Of a stretch of DNA of 51,940 nt, positions 8,255-15,922 are shown one piece after another. A model generated the notes under the pieces. That model saw only the letters and a program-made list of their open reading frames with translations. It was not told the origin of the DNA and made no database searches. The stretch comes from Gammaproteobacteria bacterium UBA3067 (GTDB lineage Bacteria; Pseudomonadota; Gammaproteobacteria; Pseudomonadales; UBA3067): positions 1 through 51,940 of the forward strand of contig DFBZ01000026.1 of assembly GCA_002366835.1 (NCBI GenBank), read 5' to 3'. A program made the translations under genes and the position numbers. The number at the start of each line of letters is the position of its first letter. The stretch's first letter is position 1.

Positions 8255-9326
8255 ATTCGGGCTCCAAGGGTAGTGTAATACTGAATCGCGTCATTCCCGG
8301 CTCGCTTTCACACTCAATCAAGCCGTTGTGCTGGTTGATGATGTTTTGCGCAATAGACAAGCCCAAACCGTTGCCCTTCGGGCGACTGCTGACCATTGGT
8401 AAAAAGATCGATTCGAGTAATTTCGGGTCAATGCCTGGGCCGTTATCTTCAATGTCGATATTTACGGCCAGACGGAAACGTGTCCCCCTCAAGGGGATAT
8501 GCCTTTTTATGCGGGTACGTAATGTAATAGTGGGGCTGAGCTGGTCAGATGCTTCGCTAAGTGCTTGGTAGGCATTGCGCGTAATATTAAGAATGGCTTG
8601 GATAAGTTGGTTTTTATCGGCGATAAGCTTGGGGATGCTGATGTCGTAATCAAAAATAAAACGACAGCTTTGCCCGGCTTCCACAATAATAAGTTGCCGC
8701 ACGCGTTCAAGTACTTCGTGGATGTTAACGGCCTCCCGCTTGGGAGCAGTGGGAGGCCCCAAAAGCTCATCCACCAGGTGTTGAAGGCGATCTACCTCGG
8801 CGATAATGACGTCGGTGTACTCGGTGAGTGAGTCCTCAGGTAAAAGGCGCGCTAGTAGCTGTGCGGCGCCACGAATCCCTCCAAGAGGATTTTTTACCTC
8901 ATGGGCAATACTGCGGATTAGGGTTTTATTGGATTGCTGGTGGGTGATGACCGCTTCTTCTTTGCTGATTTTAAGCAGGCGTTCCAGTGGCCGGAACTCC
9001 AGAAGAAGGTAGGGCTGAGAAGGTGGTTCGGAAAGCAGTGTCACAGAGTAGTCCGTTTTAAAGGCTGGTTTGCCCGTGACTTTGATTTCCGCTTCGCGCC
9101 GGGTAAATGGGCGGCCGGTTTTAAACGTTTCCAATAGGGCGCTTTCGGTAGAGAGGTCGTGTAAGAAAACTTCTCTGGCTGGTTTGCCCTTTAGTTGTTG
9201 TTCGCTGGTGGCGAACAGGTCTTCGCATGCGGGATTTAAATAAAAGACGCGAAGCTGCTTATCGAGTAAAAGTATTGCTGTAGAGAGGCTCTCTAGAACA
9301 GTTTGACAGGTGTTAACTTCTGGCAT
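8247..9326 (-). CDS. ntrB: Nitrogen regulation sensor kinase NtrB
   Basis: Cytoplasmic histidine kinase/phosphatase that controls NtrC in response to PII. The 359-residue product has an N-terminal PAS domain (about 10-115), the phosphoacceptor His142 in SIAHEVKNPLGG, and an HATPase domain with DNGPGID and GNGLGLSIAQNI. No membrane segments, as expected. It overlaps ntrC and follows a DUF4124 gene after a 205-base gap that contains an NtrC-like palindrome, which suggests autoregulation. Confidence 0.96.
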   Translation of the reverse strand: MPEVNTCQTVLESLSTAILLLDKQLRVFYLNPACEDLFATSEQQLKGKPAREVFLHDLSTESALLETFKTGRPFTRREAEIKVTGKPAFKTDYSVTLLSEPPSQPYLLLEFRPLERLLKISKEEAVITHQQSNKTLIRSIAHEVKNPLGGIRGAAQLLARLLPEDSLTEYTDVIIAEVDRLQHLVDELLGPPTAPKREAVNIHEVLERVRQLIIVEAGQSCRFIFDYDISIPKLIADKNQLIQAILNITRNAYQALSEASDQLSPTITLRTRIKRHIPLRGTRFRLAVNIDIEDNGPGIDPKLLESIFLPMVSSRPKGNGLGLSIAQNIINQHNGLIECESEPGMTRFSITLPLEPEYE

Positions 9327-9462
9327 GAGATTTAAGGGCTTATTTAGTGTTGGGTAAGGCTAGCAATAATTAAGCCTATTGCTCCGAATGAGGGTGTATT
9401 TCCCGGGTGATGCGCTTTATCCGGGCGGATGGATCTAGTTCAGTGATGGCTATAGAATATTG

Positions 9463-9479
9463 TGCACAGATTTGGTGCG
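9463..9479. promoter_or_regulatory. NtrC-like binding site upstream of ntrB
   Basis: TGCACA-GATTT-GGTGCG fits TGCACC-N5-GGTGCA at 10 of 12 defined positions. Its centre is about 145 bases upstream of the ntrB ATG. I found no convincing sigma-54 promoter between it and ntrB, so repression or autoregulation of a sigma-70 promoter is as likely as activation. Confidence 0.5.
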
Positions 9480-9531
9480 AAAGGCTAACTGTGAGCGTGG
9501 GTAGTGTTGAGTTTTTGGGCGCTGAGTTGGC

Positions 9532-10086
9532 CTACTTGGCGCGGTTGAGGAGTTGGGATTGACGCTGGAGGTGGAAAGTAATGGTTTCGCTGGAGCTAAG
9601 TGTTTCGCCATTGGCATTTATGATGATGGCCTGGAGTGCGTGGCTGCCACGATTCATCTGAGTAATGGCCAGTGTATTTGATCGGCCTCGACTCACTTCT
9701 TTGCCATTTGATTTTAATAGGATTGTGTCGCTTTCCCTCAGTGGCGGGTCTATTAAAAGCTCTACCGAAATATTGCCGGCATTGTTTCGAATAGTTGCAT
9801 TACTTTGGGGCTTCTTGATCGCTAGTTGGGTATAAGTCCACTGCCCTTGTTTTATTTCTTGCTTGGGTGTCAGGTTTAGTTGGGGTGAAGGGCTTATATT
9901 GATCACCGGGACGGGAGGAAGGTCTAGCTCTTCGGCACTTTTGCTAGGTGAGTCGCTGTAGCTCACGTTGCCATCTTTATCAACGGTTTTATAGACAGCG
10001 GCCTGCGCACCATGAAGCGTTAGCAAGAGGCATGATATTAAAAGTGCTCTGTTTACGATATTTCCCATGGGTTCATTATGGTGCAT
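9532..10086 (-). CDS. DUF4124-domain envelope protein of unknown function
   Basis: A 184-residue exported protein. Residues 10-29 form a signal peptide (cleavage after GAQA), followed directly by the DUF4124 motif AVYKTVDKDGNVSYSDSP. The C-terminal half looks beta-rich and ends in QLLNRAK. Function is not known for this family. It lies between glnA and ntrBC, a position that DUF4124 genes also hold in related genomes as far as I recall. The start is ATG 10086; a second ATG seven codons downstream (MGNIVNRALL) is possible. Confidence 0.82.
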   Translation of the reverse strand: MHHNEPMGNIVNRALLISCLLLTLHGAQAAVYKTVDKDGNVSYSDSPSKSAEELDLPPVPVINISPSPQLNLTPKQEIKQGQWTYTQLAIKKPQSNATIRNNAGNISVELLIDPPLRESDTILLKSNGKEVSRGRSNTLAITQMNRGSHALQAIIINANGETLSSSETITFHLQRQSQLLNRAK

Positions 10087-10121
10087 GAGGCCTTGATATG
10101 GAAGGCGTGACAGATAAAATC

Positions 10122-10147
10122 AAAAAGGCCTCAAAAGAGGCCTTTTT
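10122..10147. terminator. Bidirectional terminator downstream of glnA
   Basis: AAAAAGGCCTC (10122-10132), a four-A loop, and GAGGCCTTTTT (10137-10147): an 11-bp perfect stem ending in T5 on both strands. It is 25 bases past the glnA stop and ends glnA transcription. Confidence 0.9.
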
Positions 10148-10172
10148 GTTGGTGCTGATGTATGCCGAGCAA

Positions 10173-11579
10173 CTAGAGGCTGTAGTACATATCGAACTCA
10201 ACAGGGTGAGTTGTGCCATTCACGCGCTCTACTTCTTCGCGCTTAAGGGCAATAAAGCCATCAATCATATCGTCAGTGAACACACCCCCCTTGGTGAGGA
10301 AGCCACGATCTGCATCCAGGGCATTAAGCGCTTCTTCAAGGCTTGATGCGACAGTCGGAATCGCGAGGGCTTCTTCAGCAGGAAGGTCGTAGAGGTCTTT
10401 GTCTGCTGCCTCGCCCGGGTGGATTTTGTTTTCGATACCGTCAAGGCCGGCCATTAACATGGCGGAGAATGCCAGGTAAGGGTTGGCTGTGGGGTCAGGA
10501 AAACGTACTTCGATACGACGGGCTCTAGGGCTGCTGACGTAAGGAATACGGATAGATGCAGAGCGGTTGCGAGCAGAGTAAGCCAGCATTACCGGTGCTT
10601 CAAACCCTGGCACCAGGCGCTTGTATGAATTGGTGGAAGCATTTGCGAAAGCGTTAATGGCTTTTGCATGCTTGATGATGCCGCCAATGTAGTAAAGTGC
10701 TTCGATGGAAAGGCCTGAGTACTCGTCACCAGCGAAAACGTTTTCGCCATTTTTAGAGATGGATTGGTGACAGTGCATGCCGCTTCCATTATCGCCTACC
10801 AGTGGTTTTGGCATAAACGTCGCTGTCTTGCCATAAGCATGGGCAACGTTGTGAACGCAGTACTTAAGAATCTGCACTTCATCCGCTTTGGTTACTAAGG
10901 TGTTAAACCTTACACCGATTTCATTTTGGCATGCAGTACCTACTTCATGGTGATGCACTTCAATTTCAAGTCCCATGGACTCCATCGCGCCGCACATGGC
11001 GCCACGCAGGTCGTGAGCAGAATCAACAGGAGGGACGGGGAAGTAGCCGCCTTTTATACCTGGGCGGTGTCCAGTGTTGCCGCCTTCGAAAGAATGGGAA
11101 GAGGCCCATGATGCTTCTTCAGAATTAATGCTGTAGCTTGCACCGCTAATGTCGGCACTCCACTTTACGTCATCAAATACAAAGAATTCAGGTTCTGGAC
11201 CGAAGTAGCAAGTATCACCGACGCCGGTAGACTTAAGGTATTCTTCTGCACGTTTGGCAACGGAGCGGGGGTCGCGCTCATAACCTTGCATGGTCATTGG
11301 TTCGATAATGTCGCAACGAATAATGAGTGTGGATTCGTCGGTGAAAGGATCTAGTACCGCGCTGCTATCGTCAGGCTGAAGGATCATGTCTGATTCATTG
11401 ATGCCTTTCCATCCGGAAATGGAGGAACCGTCAAACATTTTTCCTTCTTCAAAAAAATCGTCGCCTACTTCGCTGGTAGGGATCGTAACGTGCTGTTCTT
11501 TACCATGCGTGTCAGTGAAGCGCATATCTATCCAGCGTACTTCATGTTCTTTAATTAAGCTTAGAGTCTTTTCGGACAT
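10173..11579 (-). CDS. glnA: Glutamine synthetase, type I
   Basis: ATP-dependent synthesis of glutamine from glutamate and ammonia; dodecameric cytosolic enzyme. I take the ATG at 11579 (MSEKTLSLIKEHEV), which has AAGGAAA just upstream, and not the longer frame; 468 residues, the family length. Visible motifs include MFDGSSISGW, the ATP/metal segment KPLVGDNGSGMHCHQS and NRSASIRIP. Tyr397 in DKDLYDLP is the adenylylation site, so activity is probably controlled by GlnE. Upstream lie a sigma-54-like promoter and an NtrC-like palindrome; ntrBC are nearby downstream. Confidence 0.98.
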   Translation of the reverse strand: MSEKTLSLIKEHEVRWIDMRFTDTHGKEQHVTIPTSEVGDDFFEEGKMFDGSSISGWKGINESDMILQPDDSSAVLDPFTDESTLIIRCDIIEPMTMQGYERDPRSVAKRAEEYLKSTGVGDTCYFGPEPEFFVFDDVKWSADISGASYSINSEEASWASSHSFEGGNTGHRPGIKGGYFPVPPVDSAHDLRGAMCGAMESMGLEIEVHHHEVGTACQNEIGVRFNTLVTKADEVQILKYCVHNVAHAYGKTATFMPKPLVGDNGSGMHCHQSISKNGENVFAGDEYSGLSIEALYYIGGIIKHAKAINAFANASTNSYKRLVPGFEAPVMLAYSARNRSASIRIPYVSSPRARRIEVRFPDPTANPYLAFSAMLMAGLDGIENKIHPGEAADKDLYDLPAEEALAIPTVASSLEEALNALDADRGFLTKGGVFTDDMIDGFIALKREEVERVNGTTHPVEFDMYYSL

Positions 11580-11744
11580 AATATTTTCCTTCTTTGAATC
11601 AGTCTTAAAGGGCGCTGAGTGTCGGCCCACCGAGGGCGCTAGCAAGTCGCAACCAAGCACAGTTTCTATTTTGCTTTCGCGAGTTTACGCTGAATTTTTG
11701 CTGCCGCCTAGTTCTGGCTGGCCACAAAATAGGCCATTTACCTA

Positions 11745-11760
11745 TACAAAACTTGTACCA
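11745..11760 (-). promoter_or_regulatory. Candidate sigma-54 promoter of glnA
   Basis: On the minus strand TGGTACAAGTTTTGTA resembles TGGCACG-N4-TTGCW, keeping the -24 GG but with GT instead of GC at -12. It would start transcription about 150 bases before the glnA ATG, with the NtrC-like palindrome roughly 110-120 bases upstream, a normal enhancer distance. Confidence 0.4.
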
Positions 11761-11829
11761 GTTTAAAAAGGGGGGGATCTTGTTGAAGTGAGGGGGAATT
11801 GAGGGCTATAAGGGAGAGTGACGCACTAC

Positions 11830-11870
11830 AATGAGGCAAATTGCGCCATGATGGTGCGATTTGCCTCATT
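11830..11870. promoter_or_regulatory. Long palindrome with NtrC-like core, between tusA and glnA
   Basis: AATGAGGCAAAT (11830-11841) pairs exactly with ATTTGCCTCATT (11859-11870). The core TGCGCC-ATGAT-GGTGCG (11842-11858) fits the NtrC consensus at 10 of 12 positions. It is upstream of glnA and 8 bases past the tusA stop, so it may be an NtrC enhancer, a 3' hairpin of tusA, or both. Confidence 0.55.
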
Positions 11871-11878
11871 TTCTGGGC

Positions 11879-12121
11879 TTATCTTTCTACTTTTATACTA
11901 ATGAGAATATCCAGTTGCTTCTCGGAGATGTCTAGCACTTCATGTCCATTGATACGGCACCAGGTAGGTATGTCTTGCTTCACGCCGGGATCCGTTGCGA
12001 TAACGAGTAGAGTTTCACCGTTCTCCATGGTTTTGATTTTATTTTGGGTTTTGATGACGGGCATGGGGCAAAGCAGCCCGCGTGTGTCCAGGGTCGCCGT
12101 GTGTACGGCGTCTGTATTCAT
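11879..12121 (-). CDS. tusA: TusA/SirA-like sulfur carrier protein
   Basis: TusA proteins accept persulfide sulfur from IscS and pass it on for tRNA thiolation or molybdenum cofactor work. The product has the diagnostic LDTRGLLCPMPVIKTQ segment with the sulfur-carrying Cys. I choose ATG 12121 (80 residues) because it forms an ATGA overlap with the stop of the upstream PP-loop ATPase gene; a GTG three codons earlier is also open. The coupling with a thiouridylase-like ATPase suggests that this TusA serves that enzyme. A second general tusA may exist elsewhere in the genome, so this could be a dedicated paralogue. Confidence 0.85.
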   Translation of the reverse strand: MNTDAVHTATLDTRGLLCPMPVIKTQNKIKTMENGETLLVIATDPGVKQDIPTWCRINGHEVLDISEKQLDILISIKVER

Positions 12122-13182
12122 ATGTGCCACTCCGGCTTCACGTCATTGGCAGACATTGGTTTGATATTAAGGGGTTTAACCACGCCGCCCTTATAGTGGA
12201 TTTCAACGGTGGCTTCTGTTGCTTCGCGGGCTTTACTAAAACGGGTCGAAATACGAGCGGCCAGCTTGAGATCATCTTCGCTGGGGTCGCCATCAATCAG
12301 CGTGAGAGGCCCAGGGTGGCTGGTGCAAACAAGGTGGGTGAAGGCTTTGCGGTAACCTTCGAGAAAACGGTTTTCACCTTCTTCCCGGCTGATGATCATT
12401 TTAAAGTTTTCTTTGGGGCGAAGATGACGGCCTACTTTCAGTAACATAATGTCATCCAGTTCATAGCGTCTCTCTCCGCGCGCTTGCCAAAGGTCGGAAA
12501 GTTTATCGGAGTAGGATTTGTCGGTAAGAAAACAACAGCCTCCGGCGGGTTGGGCGTATTCATCTAGACCGTACTTTGCTGCTAGCTCCATCTGGGGCTT
12601 TCTGTTCCTGCCCGAGAAGTCATGCAGCTCATCCCTGTTCACCCAGCCCTCTAGTTCAGGCAGGGTTGGGGGTAAGTTTTTGGCGCACAAAGGGCGAAGT
12701 AGTCTATCTGTTGCGCCCGACTCGCGGGCAATGAGGGGCATGGTTTCTTTGCGCTGGGATTTTGGCCGCTGCCCGATGACTTCACCGGTAATAATAAAGT
12801 CGAAACCGCCATCGTCGGCGAGATCTCTGGCGCGATTGAGCATGAGCTGCGCCTGGTTCACCATAAAGACTTTGCAGTCTAGGCAGGGGTTTAGGTTTTG
12901 TCCGTAGCCGTGTTTGGGGTTGATGACGATATCCTTGTACTCTTCGGATATGTCTTCGATATGCAGCTTAATGCCCAGTGTCTCTGCAACCCAGAGCGCA
13001 TTATTGCGTTTCTCTTTTTTTGCATCCTTTTTGCGAATAGCGTGTGTATGGCCTTCTACGCAGAAGCCGGTGTAAAAGTTAACCCCCTCTACTTCAATGC
13101 CCTGTTCTTGCACTACTTTTACTGCAAGCATGGAGTCTAGGCCACCTGAAACCAGGGCGATTGCTTTGCGTTTCAAACTCAC
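12118..13182 (-). CDS. PP-loop ATPase related to ThiI/MnmA tRNA thiouridylases
   Basis: A 354-residue cytosolic protein beginning with the PP-loop SGGLDS (12-17), which adenylates an oxygen before sulfur transfer. Two Cys motifs, NPCLDCKVFM (about residues 98-107) and GGCCFLTD (about 215-222), could carry sulfur. The C-terminal third (LLKVGRHLRPKENFKMIISR onward in the chain) resembles an NFACT-R-like RNA-binding segment; this is my inference. It lacks the THUMP domain of ThiI and is shorter than MnmA, and such proteins are often loosely annotated as tRNA thiouridylases. GTG start. It overlaps tusA by four bases. The exact RNA target is unknown. Confidence 0.8.
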   Translation of the reverse strand: MSLKRKAIALVSGGLDSMLAVKVVQEQGIEVEGVNFYTGFCVEGHTHAIRKKDAKKEKRNNALWVAETLGIKLHIEDISEEYKDIVINPKHGYGQNLNPCLDCKVFMVNQAQLMLNRARDLADDGGFDFIITGEVIGQRPKSQRKETMPLIARESGATDRLLRPLCAKNLPPTLPELEGWVNRDELHDFSGRNRKPQMELAAKYGLDEYAQPAGGCCFLTDKSYSDKLSDLWQARGERRYELDDIMLLKVGRHLRPKENFKMIISREEGENRFLEGYRKAFTHLVCTSHPGPLTLIDGDPSEDDLKLAARISTRFSKAREATEATVEIHYKGGVVKPLNIKPMSANDVKPEWHI

Positions 13183-13307
13183 GATGCTTTATACCTCTAA
13201 GTTGTCATAATTCTGCGTTAAGTTACCAGCCGGCCATTTTAACCGATATTTACTTTGCACCGGTTAAAATTTTTATGCGTCTTTTTGTAGCTAGGGTCGC
13301 GCTTTTG

Positions 13308-13335
13308 TTGTGGGAATCGTGTGTTCAGGTATACT
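13308..13335 (+). promoter_or_regulatory. Sigma-70 promoter of typA
   Basis: TTGTGG (13308-13313) and TATACT (13330-13335) are spaced by 16 bases. The start point would be about 25 bases before the GTG start of typA. Confidence 0.55.
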
Positions 13336-13366
13336 CGCGTCCCATATTTACCAGGGGTAGTAAACT

Positions 13367-15184
13367 GTGATTGAGAATATACGTAATGTTGCCATCATTG
13401 CTCACGTTGACCATGGCAAAACCACATTGGTGGACAAGCTGCTGCAGCAATCAGGCACACTCGGTGAGCGTGGAGAGGCCGAAGAAAGGGTTATGGACTC
13501 CAATGATTTGGAGAAAGAGCGTGGCATTACCATTCTTTCCAAGAATACAGCGGTGAAATGGAATGATTACCGTATCAACATAGTGGATACCCCAGGCCAT
13601 GCTGATTTTGGTGGTGAGGTTGAACGCGTGTTATCCATGGTGGACTCGGTGCTTCTGCTTGTGGACGCTGTGGATGGGCCTATGCCTCAAACACGCTTTG
13701 TGACATCTAAAGCTTTCGCACAGGGGCTAAAGCCCATTGTGGTCATCAATAAAATTGACCGCCCGGGTGCTCGGCCTGATTGGGTGGTTGACCAGGTATT
13801 TGACCTATTTGATAATCTCGGTGCGACCGACGAGCAACTCGATTTCCCCATTATTTATGCCTCTGCGCTTAACGGTATTGCGGGTCTTGATCCGGAAGAA
13901 ATGAGCGAAGACATGGAGCCGCTGTTTCAAGCGATCGTAGATCGGGTGTCCGCGCCCGATGTAGATGTTGATGGCCCCTTTCAAATGCAGATTAGCTCTC
14001 TGGATTATTCCAGTTACGTTGGCGTGATCGGCATTGGCCGTGTGAGCCGAGGAAAAGTTGCTACCAATTCGCAGATTGTGGTGGTGGGTAAGGAAGGTGA
14101 GAAACCTCGCAGTGCGCGTATTTTGCAGGTAATGGGTTATATGGGGCTTGAGCGGGTCGAAGTGCCAGAGGCATCAGCTGGTGACATTATTTGTATCACT
14201 GGGATCGAGGATCTGCATATCTCCGACACTCTGTGTGACCCTAAACACCCCGAAGCACGGCCTGCTTTGTCGGTGGACGAACCCACTGTGTCCATGACCT
14301 TCCAGGTCAATAACTCTCCTTTTGCTGGTAAAGATGGCAAGTTTGTTACCTCGCGAAATATCCGCGAACGTCTTCAAAGGGAGTTGCTCCATAATGTGGC
14401 ACTTCGCGTCGAAGATACCGAAAGCCCTGATAAGTTCAAAGTATCGGGGCGGGGCGAGCTGCATCTTTCCGTACTCATTGAAACTATGAGGCGTGAAGGC
14501 TTTGAGCTGGGTGTATCGCGCCCAGAAGTTATTCTTAAAGAAGAGGATGGGGTGATAACGGAGCCCTATGAAGAAGTCAGTATTGATGTGCAGGATGAAC
14601 ACCAGGGCGGCATTATGGAAGCCCTAGGTCTGCGTAAAGGCGAACTCAAAAACATGATTTCCGACGGAAAAGGGCGTGTTCGCCTTGATTACGTGGTGCC
14701 CTCAAGGGGCATGATCGGTTTTCGTAGCCAGTTTATGACCCAGACTTCTGGAACGGGCATTATGACCAGCACTTTTTCCCATTATGGGGAAGTGAAAGAC
14801 GGTGATGTCGCCAAGCGTCAGAACGGTGTATTGGTATCCATGGTTAATGGCAAGGTATTGGCTTTTGCCTTGTTTAACCTTCAGGGTCGCGGCCGCTTGA
14901 TGATAGACCCGAATATCGATGTGTATGAAGGTATGGTTGTGGGTATTCACTCCCGCGGCAATGATCTGGTGGTCAACCCCACCAAGGCGAAACAGTTGAC
15001 CAATATTCGTGCGGCGGGTACCGATGAAAATATCGTTCTTACTGTGCCTATTCGTATGACACTGGAGCAGGCCCTAGAGTTTGTTGAGGACGATGAGCTG
15101 GTTGAAGTAACGCCAAATCATATCCGTATTCGCAAGAAGCTGTTGAAGGAGCATGAGCGTAAGCGTGCGGGTCGATCTGACTAA
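13367..15184 (+). CDS. typA: Ribosome-associated GTPase TypA/BipA
   Basis: Translational GTPase that binds the ribosome in stress and low temperature and helps 50S assembly. The 605-residue product has the G motifs AHVDHGKTTL (G1), RGITI (G2), DTPGHADF (G3) and NKIDRPGA (G4), an EF-Tu-like domain II (about 205-290), EF-G-like domains III and V, and the BipA-specific C-terminal domain (FRSQFMTQTSGTGIM to HIRIRKK). Start is GTG 13367, preceded by AGGGGTAG; no better start is present. Divergent from the PP-loop ATPase gene. Confidence 0.97.
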   Translation: MIENIRNVAIIAHVDHGKTTLVDKLLQQSGTLGERGEAEERVMDSNDLEKERGITILSKNTAVKWNDYRINIVDTPGHADFGGEVERVLSMVDSVLLLVDAVDGPMPQTRFVTSKAFAQGLKPIVVINKIDRPGARPDWVVDQVFDLFDNLGATDEQLDFPIIYASALNGIAGLDPEEMSEDMEPLFQAIVDRVSAPDVDVDGPFQMQISSLDYSSYVGVIGIGRVSRGKVATNSQIVVVGKEGEKPRSARILQVMGYMGLERVEVPEASAGDIICITGIEDLHISDTLCDPKHPEARPALSVDEPTVSMTFQVNNSPFAGKDGKFVTSRNIRERLQRELLHNVALRVEDTESPDKFKVSGRGELHLSVLIETMRREGFELGVSRPEVILKEEDGVITEPYEEVSIDVQDEHQGGIMEALGLRKGELKNMISDGKGRVRLDYVVPSRGMIGFRSQFMTQTSGTGIMTSTFSHYGEVKDGDVAKRQNGVLVSMVNGKVLAFALFNLQGRGRLMIDPNIDVYEGMVVGIHSRGNDLVVNPTKAKQLTNIRAAGTDENIVLTVPIRMTLEQALEFVEDDELVEVTPNHIRIRKKLLKEHERKRAGRSD

Positions 15185-15201
15185 GCACCTGTTGGAAACG
15201 T

Positions 15202-15492
15202 ATGACATCCAAAACCATTAGAAAACCTGAGCTGGATGCGGCGGTTGCTGAGGCACTGAGCATTTCAAAGGAGTTGGCGGGTGAAATTGTCGCCAGCGCC
15301 TTTGAAGAAATTATTCTCGGTGTAGCGCAGGATGGCCAGGTGCAAATTCCTGGTTTTGGTAGTTTTGTGAAGCGCCATCGTAATGCCCGCTCTGGGCGAA
15401 ACCCTCGTGATGGCGCAACCATTCAAATCGCAGCACATGAAACTGCCATATTCAGGGCAGGAACGAAATTAAAGCTGGCAGTAAATCAGTGA
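15202..15492 (+). CDS. HU/IHF-family DNA-binding protein
   Basis: A 96-residue nucleoid protein with the family's GFGSFVKRHRNARSGRNPRDG core, in which the beta arms insert into the DNA minor groove. It is more divergent at the N-terminus (TSKTIRKPELDAAVAEAL) than HU-alpha/beta or IHF subunits, so I do not assign a symbol. It starts 17 bases after typA. Its TGA stop overlaps the GTG start of the next gene (GTGA), indicating coupled translation. Confidence 0.87.
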   Translation: MTSKTIRKPELDAAVAEALSISKELAGEIVASAFEEIILGVAQDGQVQIPGFGSFVKRHRNARSGRNPRDGATIQIAAHETAIFRAGTKLKLAVNQ

Positions 15493-15908
15493 AGCAGCGG
15501 GCGGCTTTAGTGGAGCAGCTACTAAGCAGTCGGGCCTTTCTGAGTGCAAAATTTATAGCCCTTATTTCTGGCCTAAGCTGGAAGATGCAGCGTAAAAGTT
15601 GTCATGACGCCAAGGTTCAGGCCTACCTAAGTGATAAGAATATCAGCTTTCAATTGCAGACACGTAACGGCTTAATCTGCCGTCATTTTTTGGTATCTGA
15701 TCAGCGAATTAGCAGCGCCTGGGGCGCGCATCCAGCCCCTGATTTGGTCATTGTTTTTGCTGATGCAGTGATCGGTACGCGGATATTAACCGCAGTGGGA
15801 AAGCGCCTTGCTTTTATGCAGGCGATGCAGGATAAAGAAGTGGAAGTGCAAGGCGACCTCTCTCTTTTTATGTGGTACGTAGAGCTTGGCTCCATGCTGA
15901 ATCAATAG
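15489..15908 (+). CDS. Small protein of unknown function, possibly SCP2-like
   Basis: A 139-residue protein starting at GTG 15489, coupled to the HU-like gene by a GTGA overlap. There is no signal peptide. The pattern of a central beta-strand segment (FQLQTRNGLICRHFLVSD), then PDLVIVFADAVIGTRIL and a final VEVQGDLSLFMWYVELGSML, recalls the SCP2 sterol-carrier fold, where the closing GDLSLFM strand and helix form the end of the domain. That assignment is weak and the ligand is unknown. Linkage to a nucleoid protein gives no clear functional clue. Confidence 0.6.
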   Translation: MKQRAALVEQLLSSRAFLSAKFIALISGLSWKMQRKSCHDAKVQAYLSDKNISFQLQTRNGLICRHFLVSDQRISSAWGAHPAPDLVIVFADAVIGTRILTAVGKRLAFMQAMQDKEVEVQGDLSLFMWYVELGSMLNQ

Positions 15909-15922
15909 ACCTCTTTTCTTTA

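Noticed and set aside
10098..10346. Plus-strand frame antisense to glnA
   Set aside because: Shadow of glnA and of its terminator; no start signal.
11580..11660. Longer glnA start, 27 codons upstream
   Set aside because: The ATG at 11579 has a good ribosome binding site and gives Tyr397 its exact family number.
11386..11766. 126-residue plus-strand frame over the glnA 5' end
   Set aside because: Antisense shadow of glnA codons.
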